Below, one piece after another: positions 1 through 6,740 of a stretch of 15,946 nucleotides of DNA. The translations under genes and the position numbers were made by a program. Under the pieces are notes generated by a model that saw only the letters and a list, made by a program, of their open reading frames with translations, was not told where the DNA came from and did no database searches. Source of the DNA: JBBRNV01 sp038227435. GTDB lineage: Bacteria; Patescibacteriota; Minisyncoccia; Phycocordibacterales; CALRBL01. The stretch lies in the NCBI GenBank assembly GCA_038227435.1, contig JBBRPW010000014.1:1-15946 (forward strand). The letters run 5' to 3'. The first letter of the stretch is position 1; the number at the start of each line of letters is the position of its first letter.

Positions 1-16
1 ATTTATTTAATTTGAA

Positions 17-880
17 CTAATTATTTTTAGTATCAACTTCTCCTCCACCTTGAACTTCTCCTTGTACATCAGTTTTTGGCTTCAAGTTAAGAGCTTTTAC
101 ATCTTTTACAATTGTGTTTCGAATAAATTCAGCAATATCTTTTGCAGCCTCTGACACCTGCTTTTGCTGTGCTCGTGCAACATCAAGTCCTGCTTTGTAA
201 GCTCCAGTATAGCCACCATTTGTTTCTTTGCTTGATGAAGCGTTCTCAATTTTTTCTCCACAAGGAATTGTTTTTGTTCCTTGAAGTGAAAGAATGTAGG
301 CTGCTCTTAAATCAGCGAATATTTTAATTTTTTGATCAAGTACTACAAGATCGGCTTTTAGTGTTGTTGTATCTTTTCCGTCTGTATCAAGCTTTCCAAT
401 TAAATTCACGAGTCTATCTCGATTTTCTTTGTATGCTTCAACGTGTTCGTCATGATTCTTTCCGTATTTTGATACTCGATTATCAATTCGCTCCCCAATT
501 TGATCACATCGTTTCTGAACTCGCTCATTTACTCGTTCATCTCGTCTCATTTCTGTACTTGATGCGTGCATATCTCGACGCATATCTGTACTTGAAGCTC
601 GCATCATCATTCTATCGTCTCTATTTTCCATTCGATTATCGTTCCGATTCATTGTTGAACTTGCGCGCATATCCCTATGCTCCCCAACATTTACCATTCG
701 GTCATCAAATTTAGGCATTTTGTTCAATTCAGGTCGGGGTCCATTTGGCCGTGCGTTTACATCGGCTCCAGGTCTTGGACCAGCAAAACCTCCTTCGGCA
801 TGTACCGCTAAAATATCCGCTCCAACAAGAGTTAACAATAATGCCATGACTGAAAGTGAACTGACTAATTTTTTATTCAT
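17..880 (-). CDS. Secreted ASST-repeat protein, unknown function
   Basis: Seen: 287 residues with a clear N-terminal signal peptide (MNKKL, a hydrophobic stretch to about residue 24, AHA-like cleavage near VHAEG). A Pro/Arg/Asn-rich segment follows (about 30-60). Residues 70-115 are low-complexity and charged, rich in Met, Arg and Asp, and hold three imperfect copies of M-(R/H)-ASST at 71, 93 and 104. The second half (about 115-270) looks helical and is rich in charged residues. There are only two cysteines, C125 near the start of the helical part and one in the IPCGEK segment. No enzyme motif is visible. Known: secreted helical proteins with ASST-like repeats turn up in Parcubacteria-type genomes, without known function. 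Inferred: exported, envelope-associated or extracellular. The ATG is well placed for the signal peptide and lies 7 bases after a -10-like hexamer, so the mRNA may be leaderless. The gene is separated from its upstream neighbour by a terminator. Confidence 0.8.
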   Translation of the reverse strand: MNKKLVSSLSVMALLLTLVGADILAVHAEGGFAGPRPGADVNARPNGPRPELNKMPKFDDRMVNVGEHRDMRASSTMNRNDNRMENRDDRMMMRASSTDMRRDMHASSTEMRRDERVNERVQKRCDQIGERIDNRVSKYGKNHDEHVEAYKENRDRLVNLIGKLDTDGKDTTTLKADLVVLDQKIKIFADLRAAYILSLQGTKTIPCGEKIENASSSKETNGGYTGAYKAGLDVARAQQKQVSEAAKDIAEFIRNTIVKDVKALNLKPKTDVQGEVQGGGEVDTKNN

Positions 881-887
881 ACCAATT

Positions 888-893
888 AGTATA
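888..893 (-). promoter_or_regulatory. -10-like box directly upstream of the ASST-protein gene
   Basis: On the minus strand this reads TATACT, one base from the TATAAT consensus, and it ends 7 bases before the ATG at 880. A transcript from this box would begin at or next to the start codon, so no Shine-Dalgarno sequence would fit. No good -35 box is seen at 16-18 bases upstream (AGCTTG at 911-916). It is therefore a tentative call from one element and its spacing. Confidence 0.4.
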
Positions 894-925
894 CCTTAAA
901 ATTTTTGATACAAGCTTAAATAATC

Positions 926-960
926 CACAAAACAAAACCGCTTCATGGAAAAGCGGTTTT
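926..960 (-). terminator. Rho-independent terminator after the PG-binding/TIG protein gene
   Basis: A 10-bp stem pairs positions 934-943 (AAAACCGCTT) with 951-960 (AAGCGGTTTT) around a 7-base loop. Read on the minus strand the stem is followed by a T-rich tract (TTTTGTTTTG), the layout for ending transcription of the gene that stops at 988. On the plus strand the tail is less T-rich, so use in that direction is less likely. Confidence 0.8.
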
Positions 961-987
961 ATTTCTATCTATCTAAAGTAACCTGAA

Positions 988-2463
988 CTAAATTGCATCA
1001 CTTAAGTCGATATATATTTCATTACTCTTTCCATTTACATTCTCTACAGAAACATTGAAGTTATTGTATGGGGGTCGATATACGTCGGTACACATATATT
1101 GATTACATCCTGTAGTATTTCGTGCAACATCGAAAGTTAATTGGATACTGTTATTTGAAATTCGATTGAAGTATGTAGCAACGCCGTTCACATAAATCGT
1201 ATTGCTTAGAGAAAAACCTGTTCCAGTTAATACAACTGTCTTGTGTTCACTGATTCCATAATCTCCGGCAACTGTGTAACTTTGGTATCCAGTAATTTTT
1301 GGAGCAAGTGTTGTACCTTGGGTATTGTCATAAATTGTGAGTGGAAGAGAACCAGATGTTCCATTGCTATTTGAAACCGTTACGTTATATGTACCTGGTA
1401 ACACTGCAGCGGGAAGATATCTACAAAATAATCCAGGTGAACAAGATGGACTGTAATATGTTGGCACGTCAAAAGTAAGTACTTGGCCAGATGAAGTGTT
1501 ATTTGCATATGTTTGAACTACATATCCATTGTTAAAGTAAATTGTATTTTCACCCGAGTAGAAATTACCTCCAGTAATTACTATTTTATCTCCTACCTTT
1601 GAGGCTTGAGGTGAAAGTGAGTAAAGAATTGGTCGGAGTCCGATTGTTGGAGGAGGTGTTGTTGTCGGAGGTGGAGTTACAACTGGAGGTGTAACAGTAC
1701 CGCCAGTATTGTTAAATACATTAACTGAAATTGTCGATGATGTTTGAGCTCCATATGCATTTCTTACTGTAAAGGTAACTGTGTATGTTCCAGTATACGA
1801 ATACGAGTGATTAAAGGTTGATGTTTGAGATGAGATAAATGGAGAGTTTGTTGATGCTCCGGCTGAAGCTGGGTACGCATAGAGTTGATCTCCCCAATCT
1901 ACAGAATATGTTAATCCACTTGCTTGAGTAAAATATGGATTGATACTATTAGAATCGTACGCAGTTATTGTCCATGTACCATTTTGATTTGCATATAGTT
2001 GAGTTGGACCAGACACACTTTGGATAACTGGTTTCGCTGTTGGACTTGGAACTGGAGTTGGAGTTGGGTCTATTGGGTTTCCACAACTAATGGCTTGAAC
2101 TCGAGCACGTGATAATGATCCGAAATATCCTGTTCCATTAATATTGTTTCGGATTTGAAAATTCTTAAGCGCACTAAATGTTAATTGCCCGAAATATCCT
2201 GTAGGAGATACTGCTAAAAGGCCTTGCGTATTTAGAAATCGCTGAAGTGCACTCACTTGGTAGTTCGTATTTCGATCGTATAAACCAATAAATAGATTAT
2301 TGCTTAAAGCGGCGCACGGATTAATTGAAGTAGTAGCCGTACTTGTATTTACACTATCTGTAATAAAGTTAGTGTTATTAACTGTTGTTTGGGCATTAAT
2401 ACTAGCAATTGGCACGGAAAAGACGATAATAATGGCTAAAAGCAAGGATAAAATGTATTTCAT
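988..2463 (-). CDS. Secreted surface protein: PG-binding, PKD-like and two IPT/TIG domains
   Basis: Seen: 491 residues. A signal peptide (1-25, ending INAQ) is followed by a Thr/Asn-rich stretch, then a PG_binding_1-like module (about 60-127) with the recurrent pattern LQRFL, TGYFG, FQ and a second GTGYFG. A Pro-rich linker leads to a PKD-like beta-sandwich (about 145-252; VDWGD, then GTYTVTFTVRN). After a second Pro/Thr linker come two IPT/TIG domains (about 281-380 and 389-491; ITGGNF, VTGTGF-type turns, GTYNVTVSN). Cysteines come in pairs: C49/C127 flank the PG-binding module, and each TIG domain has a close pair (CSPGLFC, CNQYMC), which suggests disulfides. Known: these modules bind glycans or form adhesin stalks. 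Inferred: a cell-wall-attached surface or adhesion protein. No catalytic domain or sortase signal is visible. The start is set by the signal peptide; no SD is seen. Confidence 0.85.
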   Translation of the reverse strand: MKYILSLLLAIIIVFSVPIASINAQTTVNNTNFITDSVNTSTATTSINPCAALSNNLFIGLYDRNTNYQVSALQRFLNTQGLLAVSPTGYFGQLTFSALKNFQIRNNINGTGYFGSLSRARVQAISCGNPIDPTPTPVPSPTAKPVIQSVSGPTQLYANQNGTWTITAYDSNSINPYFTQASGLTYSVDWGDQLYAYPASAGASTNSPFISSQTSTFNHSYSYTGTYTVTFTVRNAYGAQTSSTISVNVFNNTGGTVTPPVVTPPPTTTPPPTIGLRPILYSLSPQASKVGDKIVITGGNFYSGENTIYFNNGYVVQTYANNTSSGQVLTFDVPTYYSPSCSPGLFCRYLPAAVLPGTYNVTVSNSNGTSGSLPLTIYDNTQGTTLAPKITGYQSYTVAGDYGISEHKTVVLTGTGFSLSNTIYVNGVATYFNRISNNSIQLTFDVARNTTGCNQYMCTDVYRPPYNNFNVSVENVNGKSNEIYIDLSDAI

Positions 2464-2537
2464 ATTATATATGACGAGCTAATGGTTAATAAGTGACTCA
2501 GCTAAAATTACAACACAATTTCTAAAATAATCAACAA

Positions 2538-2615
2538 TTAGAGGAGTGGTGCTATTAATAATACTAATAGTCCCAGAATAATTAACAATGCAACTAACGG
2601 ATGTCTTTTCTTCAT
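2538..2615 (-). CDS. Possible 25-residue single-span membrane peptide
   Basis: A short minus-strand ORF begins ATG-AAG-AAA and ends TAA. It encodes a positively charged N-terminus (MKKRHP) followed by an unbroken run of about 18 Leu, Ile, Val, Ala and Gly residues. This is the layout of a one-span membrane micropeptide with a positive-inside start. A purine-rich SD-like stretch (GGAAGAGAG) lies about 6 bases before the ATG, which is rare in this window. It sits alone in the space between the divergent MutY-like gene and the PG-binding/TIG gene, 74 bases upstream of the latter in the same direction. No homologue is recognised. The composition and SD support it, but in AT-rich DNA such an ORF could arise by chance. 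Confidence 0.45.
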   Translation of the reverse strand: MKKRHPLVALLIILGLLVLLIAPLL

Positions 2616-2653
2616 ATATTGCTCTCTTCCAAGTTATAATTTAACTAACTATT

Positions 2654-2659
2654 TATAAT
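2654..2659 (+). promoter_or_regulatory. Candidate -10 box for the MutY-like gene
   Basis: A perfect TATAAT occurs 32 bases before the ATG of the MutY-like gene, in a very AT-rich stretch with other -10-like hexamers (TATAAA at 2661, TATAAC at 2669). No convincing -35 element is seen at the right distance, and composition alone makes such hexamers likely here. The interval must also hold the start signal for the minus-strand genes. Confidence 0.3.
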
Positions 2660-2691
2660 GTATAAAATTATAACATAAGAAAATACCAACA

Positions 2692-3600
2692 ATGATTAGC
2701 AAGAAAAATCACATCAAAACTACTGAAATTTCTATTTCATTATTACAGAATTTGCAGAAATTTAATAAAGTTCTTTGGAATTTTTATAAGTCTAATAAAA
2801 GAAATTTTGCTTGGCGAGAAACGACCGATCCATACAAAATATTAGTTTCTGAAATAATGCTTCAACAAACACAGGTGTCTCGAGTTTTATATAAGTATGA
2901 GGAATTTTTACAAGCATTTCCAAATGTTAAAGCATTGGCCAATTCCCCTCTTTCAAACGTGTTGAGTGTGTGGAAAGGACTTGGATACAACAGGCGCGCA
3001 AAATTTATTAAGAATTGTGCGGAAAAGATAATGAATGAGTATTCGGGAGTTTTTCCAATAACAAGAAATGAATTAATGAATTTACCTGGAATTGGCCAAT
3101 CTACTGCAGGCGCCATTATGGCATTTTCATATAATGTTCCGGTTGTATTTATCGAAACAAATATTAGAACCGTTTTAATTCATCATTTTTTTAATAATAC
3201 TGAAAGAACAAATAAAAAAGTTACCGAGAAAGAAATTATATCTATATTAGAACAACTACTTACACTGAAAAATAATAAATTAAGGGCGAGAGAATTTTAC
3301 TACGCTTTATACGACTACGGTACGCACTTAAAACAAACGGTCGGTAATAAAAGTAAAAAGAGTATTTTATATAAAAAACAATCAAAATTTGAAGGATCAT
3401 TTAGACAATTACGTGCAATCATTTTACATTTCATAGTTCAGAATAAAACAGGAAAAGGAGTTTTGTTAAAACATATTAATGATGAAATTATTGAAAATAA
3501 TATGAAAAGAACGAATGAAGAAATTCAAAAGGCTGTTAATGCATTACTTAAGGAAGAAGTGGTCCAGATCCGAAATAAAAGATATTTTATTAAAGATTAA
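2692..3600 (+). CDS. mutY: MutY-like adenine DNA glycosylase lacking the FeS cluster
   Basis: Seen: 302 residues of HhH-GPD fold. The MutY signature SEIMLQQTQV carries the catalytic Glu at 54, and the helix-hairpin-helix LPGIGQSTAGAI (131-142) has Ser, not Lys, at the position that makes endonuclease III bifunctional. Known: MutY removes adenine opposite 8-oxoguanine, uses a conserved Asp in an LDGN-type motif, and normally ligates a 4Fe-4S cluster with four cysteines. Odd: here the Asp position is Glu155 (FIETNIRTV), the four cluster cysteines are absent (the only Cys is C109), and the C-terminal Nudix-like 8-oxoG recognition domain is replaced by about 60 residues resembling a winged helix. 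Some bacteria are known to carry cluster-less MutY proteins. It lies 21 bases upstream of recG in the same direction, so a repair operon is likely. Substrate specificity may differ from classical MutY. Confidence 0.8.
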   Translation: MISKKNHIKTTEISISLLQNLQKFNKVLWNFYKSNKRNFAWRETTDPYKILVSEIMLQQTQVSRVLYKYEEFLQAFPNVKALANSPLSNVLSVWKGLGYNRRAKFIKNCAEKIMNEYSGVFPITRNELMNLPGIGQSTAGAIMAFSYNVPVVFIETNIRTVLIHHFFNNTERTNKKVTEKEIISILEQLLTLKNNKLRAREFYYALYDYGTHLKQTVGNKSKKSILYKKQSKFEGSFRQLRAIILHFIVQNKTGKGVLLKHINDEIIENNMKRTNEEIQKAVNALLKEEVVQIRNKRYFIKD

Positions 3601-3621
3601 CCATTGTGGTAGATTTTACTC

Positions 3622-5934
3622 ATGAATGTCTCTGATTTACTTACATCTCACTTTCGCTTAACCGCCGATCAAAAAAGCGCTCTTACCCGCCTTGGCCTAA
3701 AAACAGTTCGGGATCTCCTTTACTACTTCCCAGTAAGGTATGGAGATAATGCTGAGGCAACCCAAGTAATTAATATTGAGGAAGGTAAAGAAGTAATGCT
3801 TTTTGGAAAAATTTCGGGTCTTAAAACTTCAAAAACTTTTAGAACTAAAATGACGATGGCAGAAGCTATACTTTCCGACGAAACCGGTGAAATTCAGCTT
3901 GTGTGGTTCCATCAACCATATATTGCCAAAATGCTTCACGAGGGAGATTTAGTAAAAGTTGAGGGAAAAGTTACTGTACGGAAAACAGGAGGATTATATT
4001 TATCTAATCCAAAAGTTGAAAAAGTAGTTACACTTCCAAATCATATTGGAGGATCATTGTTTGAAAAGAAAAATGAAACTGGAAATGAAGAAAATCATGA
4101 AGGATTTACTTTATATCCAGTGTATCCAGAAACAAAAGGGGTTACATCGAACTGGATGTATCACTCACTTCAGAAAGTTTTTAAGAGTGGGGTTTTAAGT
4201 ACGCTTACAGATTCTCTCCCCTCACACATGCTTTCCAAGTACAGTCTTCCTACACTTTCCACAGCATTAGTTTGGGTTCATGCTCCTAAAAGAAAAGAGG
4301 ATGCGGAATCCGCGCGAAAACGTTTTTCATTTGAAGAAATTTTTTATATTCAATTACATAAAATGCAGGAACGGGCACTCCGTGAAAAAGAGCAAAGTAT
4401 TGTAATTAAACCTGACATTAAAAATCTTGAACATTTCTTAGCCCAATTCCCTTTTAAACCAACGAATGCTCAGCAAAAAGCAATCGACGAAATTTTGCAC
4501 GATTTAGAAAGCGGTAAAAGTGTATCGCGTTTAATTGAAGGAGATGTAGGATCAGGAAAAACTTTGGTAGCAGCTGCCACAGTTGCTGTAATGACAAAAG
4601 CAGGATACCAAGTTGCCTACATGGCACCTACTGAAATTTTGGCCAAGCAACACTTTGAATCCTTTATTCAATATTTTGCGCACGCTCCCCAATCAATTGC
4701 ACTACTTACTGGAAGTGCCTGCTATAAATTTCCGTCTAAACTTGCTTCCAAACAAAATACAATTGTGTCGAAGAGCTTACATACTACAAAAGAAAATATT
4801 GAAACGATTCCAGGATATACAAAAATTTCAAAAGCTCAGTTATTAAAATGGATTAAAGAAGGAACAATTCCTGTGGTTATTGGAACGCATGCACTGATCT
4901 CAAAAAATGTAGCTTTTAAAAAACTAGGCTTAGTAATTATTGACGAGCAGCACAGATTTGGAACCGAACAACGCGCAAAGCTCGCTCAAAAAAGTGATGA
5001 GGTTGTAGCCAGTCAAAAAACCGGTGACACTCGAATTTTGAAAAATAAAGATAAACAAAAAATGCAGGCACCACTCCCCCACTTAATTTCAATGACGGCC
5101 ACTCCGATTCCCCGAACACTTGCTCTTACTATTTACGGCGATTTAGATATTTCAATTATTGATGCAATGCCGATGGGGCGAAAACCAATTATTACCGAAG
5201 TAGTTTTGCCAAATAAACGTGCAAAAGTGTACGAACATATTAATGCTCAATTAAAAATGGGTCGACAAGCCTATGTTATTTGCCCGAGAATTAATGAGCC
5301 TGATCCCGATAAAGAAAACCAATTAAATGTGAAGTCAGTAATTTCAGAGGCTGAACGTTTAAGCAACCACGAACTTAAAGGATGGAACATTGGAATTTTG
5401 CATAGCAAAATGAGCCAAGTTGAAAAAGAAAAAACAATGGCAGAATTTTCAGCACATAAAATTGATGTACTTGTTGCAACATCCGTAGTTGAAGTGGGAG
5501 TAAACGTTCCTAACGCTACAAATATTATTATTGAAGGTGGAGAACGATTCGGCCTCTCACAACTTCATCAACTACGTGGACGTGTAATTCGAAGTAACGA
5601 TCAAGCATATTGTTTTGTGTTTGCTGGAACAAGCGCAGATGGAAGTGTAAAAAAATTAGCCGACAAAACAATTGAACGACTTAATGCACTCGTTACTGCC
5701 AAAAATGGTTTTGAACTTTCAGAGCTCGATTTAAAATTACGTGGCTCGGGCGAACTATATGGAGGAAAACAATGGGGCGTGAGCGACCTTGGAATGGAAG
5801 CAATTCGAAATATTAAATTGGTTGAAGCAGCTCGCACTGAAGCGCGCGGCTTAATTGAAAAAGATATTATGCTCGATAGATCTCCTCAACTAAAAGCAAT
5901 CCTGGCGGAACGGAAGAGATTACATTTTGAATAG
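3622..5934 (+). CDS. recG: ATP-dependent DNA helicase RecG
   Basis: Role: remodels stalled replication forks and branch-migrates Holliday junctions. Seen: 770 residues with an N-terminal wedge/OB region (about 50-140), Walker A GDVGSGKT (307-314), the RecG-type Walker B DEQHRFG (441-447), motif III MTATPIPRT (491-499), GILHSKM (591-597), VATSVVEVGVNVPNA (618-632), motif VI (650-658) and the C-terminal DLKLRGSGELYGGKQWG stretch (703-719). The order matches RecG. It is longer than the roughly 690 residues usual for the family: from memory of E. coli RecG, about 30 extra residues lie between LTGS and IGTHAL, and about 20 between DEQH and MTAT. Motif VI reads QLRGRVIRS, where RecG usually has RVGR. 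The gene starts 21 bases after the MutY-like gene. TAGATT, ending 6 bases before the ATG, could be an internal promoter. No SD is seen. Confidence 0.95.
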   Translation: MNVSDLLTSHFRLTADQKSALTRLGLKTVRDLLYYFPVRYGDNAEATQVINIEEGKEVMLFGKISGLKTSKTFRTKMTMAEAILSDETGEIQLVWFHQPYIAKMLHEGDLVKVEGKVTVRKTGGLYLSNPKVEKVVTLPNHIGGSLFEKKNETGNEENHEGFTLYPVYPETKGVTSNWMYHSLQKVFKSGVLSTLTDSLPSHMLSKYSLPTLSTALVWVHAPKRKEDAESARKRFSFEEIFYIQLHKMQERALREKEQSIVIKPDIKNLEHFLAQFPFKPTNAQQKAIDEILHDLESGKSVSRLIEGDVGSGKTLVAAATVAVMTKAGYQVAYMAPTEILAKQHFESFIQYFAHAPQSIALLTGSACYKFPSKLASKQNTIVSKSLHTTKENIETIPGYTKISKAQLLKWIKEGTIPVVIGTHALISKNVAFKKLGLVIIDEQHRFGTEQRAKLAQKSDEVVASQKTGDTRILKNKDKQKMQAPLPHLISMTATPIPRTLALTIYGDLDISIIDAMPMGRKPIITEVVLPNKRAKVYEHINAQLKMGRQAYVICPRINEPDPDKENQLNVKSVISEAERLSNHELKGWNIGILHSKMSQVEKEKTMAEFSAHKIDVLVATSVVEVGVNVPNATNIIIEGGERFGLSQLHQLRGRVIRSNDQAYCFVFAGTSADGSVKKLADKTIERLNALVTAKNGFELSELDLKLRGSGELYGGKQWGVSDLGMEAIRNIKLVEAARTEARGLIEKDIMLDRSPQLKAILAERKRLHFE

Positions 5935-5987
5935 TTAAGTCTTGTAAGTCTTCGTTTTTAGAAGCGGTTTTGTTTTCTTATTTATGG

Positions 5988-5993
5988 TAAAAT
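5988..5993 (+). promoter_or_regulatory. -10-like box before the PD-(D/E)XK-like gene
   Basis: TAAAAT ends 9 bases before the ATG at 6003, so a transcript from it would have almost no leader. No clear -35 is seen; TTGTTT at 5969 is too close, with 13 bases between. Support is limited to the hexamer and its spacing, which is similar to that at other starts in this window. Confidence 0.3.
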
Positions 5994-6002
5994 TATTTTA
6001 AT

Positions 6003-6374
6003 ATGGAATCAAGATTACACGGTGGAGAGCGCATATTTAAAGAATTTATTGGCAGAGATGCCGAGGAGGTGTATGCGAAAGTCTTTGGGGGGAAAATAGT
6101 TGGTGGAGTTAGGGATGGTGGTAAAGACGTTTCTACTAACGATCCAGAAATTCCTATAGTTCAAGTTAAATCCTCAATCGATGGAGCGAAAGTGTCTGTT
6201 AAAAAGTCGGTTGAATTTAAAAGGTTTATTCCTATTGTTGTCGGCGAACCTGGGTCAAGAGAAGAAATGATTGAATCTCTCAAGAAATTTGGTGCTTGGA
6301 TTGGATACAATATTCCTGATAGAGATTTCTATTTAACTGCTATTGCTAAAGCACGAAATATGTGTTATCAATAG
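6003..6374 (+). CDS. Small protein with PD-(D/E)XK nuclease-like motif
   Basis: Seen: 123 residues without signal peptide or membrane segment. The central part reads GGVRDGGKDV, then after a short turn IVQVKSS. This gives D42, Q54 and K56, the D-x11-QxK spacing of Mrr-like and Holliday-junction-resolvase-like members of the PD-(D/E)XK superfamily, with acidic residues in the helix before it (E21, E22). The rest has an alternating helix/strand look. Inferred: a small DNA endonuclease or a relic of one, perhaps acting with the neighbouring RecG, which ends 68 bases upstream. Against this, the motif is short, the second acidic position is Gln, and no family is recognised by full-length similarity. 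It could equally be a non-catalytic member. It is followed by an ORF that probably starts after its stop codon. Confidence 0.6.
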   Translation: MESRLHGGERIFKEFIGRDAEEVYAKVFGGKIVGGVRDGGKDVSTNDPEIPIVQVKSSIDGAKVSVKKSVEFKRFIPIVVGEPGSREEMIESLKKFGAWIGYNIPDRDFYLTAIAKARNMCYQ

Positions 6375-6397
6375 TTTAAATCGCACACACCCCAACC

Positions 6398-6403
6398 AGG
6401 AGG
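6398..6403 (+). promoter_or_regulatory. Strong Shine-Dalgarno sequence before a non-ATG start
   Basis: AGGAGG, a full match to the anti-SD core, lies 5 bases before an in-frame ATT at 6409. This is the best ribosome-binding site in a window where most genes have none. It decides the start of the next ORF, which has no ATG or GTG nearby; the only upstream option is a TTG at 6343 inside the preceding gene with no SD. Confidence 0.45.
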
Positions 6404-6408
6404 TTACT

Positions 6409-6648
6409 ATTAAATATAAAGAATTTTTGCACGCTCTATGTGAGTCAATTTCAAAACGGGATGGAGAAGTCGCCACCGAGGAGTTGAAAGTGAGAGTACG
6501 TCCAGTCGTCGAAGAAGGTCTTGCGCGTGAATTTGTTGTTCAAGTCATCGCACTTGAAAAACCAATGAAGCGAATTGGGCTGCTCTTACTGGCACCGGGC
6601 CTCATTGTTCCCTATTTGTTCCGAATCCGACTGGGTCAGCTCAAATAG
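6409..6648 (+). CDS. Unrecognised 79-residue protein, probable ATT start
   Basis: Seen: an open frame to TAG at 6646-6648. From the ATT after the AGGAGG it encodes 79 residues; starting at the TTG at 6343 would give 101 and a 32-base overlap with the gene before. The N-terminal half is charged (KEFLHALCESISKRDGE, ATEELKVRVRPVVEEG). The C-terminus has a hydrophobic stretch (IGLLLLAPGLIVPYLF) bounded by basic residues, compatible with one membrane span or a buried strand-helix. Odd: GC is about 50% over 6480-6600, against about 33% in recG, and the codons are correspondingly G/C-richer. This suggests transfer or a different constraint. A terminator follows 32 bases after the stop. No family is recognised. 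ATT starts are rare (infC is the classic case), so this could also be a decayed gene. Confidence 0.5.
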   Translation: MKYKEFLHALCESISKRDGEVATEELKVRVRPVVEEGLAREFVVQVIALEKPMKRIGLLLLAPGLIVPYLFRIRLGQLK

Positions 6649-6679
6649 AGCGTCCCCTTTCAAAACAATTATTCCCCAC

Positions 6680-6710
6680 ACCCGGCCTAAAAAGCCGGGT
6701 TGTTTTTTAT
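6680..6710 (+). terminator. Rho-independent terminator
   Basis: A 7-bp GC-rich stem (ACCCGGC at 6680-6686 with GCCGGGT at 6694-6700) surrounds a 7-base A-rich loop and is followed by TTGTTTTTTATT. It ends the plus-strand block at its 3' end. Read on the minus strand there is no T-tract, so it does not serve the convergent ABC-F gene. Confidence 0.9.
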
Positions 6711-6740
6711 TATATATTTGCAAAAATTTGCCTCCTAAAA

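Noticed and set aside
470..700. DNA tandem repeat or array in the ASST region
   Set aside because: Copies are short, irregularly spaced and kept at the amino-acid level, so they are a protein repeat within a coding frame.
142..714. Plus-strand ORFs of 61 and 117 codons over the secreted ASST-protein gene
   Set aside because: They lie antisense to a gene with signal peptide, repeats and normal composition, and their products (Leu/Tyr/Phe-rich, no domain) look like reverse reading of it.
2692..3600. Endonuclease III instead of a MutY-like enzyme
   Set aside because: The hairpin has Ser instead of the catalytic Lys (LPGIGQSTAG), and SEIMLQQTQV with its Glu is the MutY signature.
6003..6648. 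One gene broken by a frameshift, joining the PD-(D/E)XK-like ORF and the ORF after it
   Set aside because: The second frame has its own strong SD after the stop of the first, different base composition and a different residue pattern, so two separate ORFs are more likely.
6588..6736. Minus-strand frame with AGGAGG at 6731-6736 and a TTG start, reading through 6700-6590
   Set aside because: It would run through a strong terminator hairpin and antisense to the plus-strand gene, has no hydrophobic or domain pattern, and the AGGAGG sits just after the ABC-F stop by chance.
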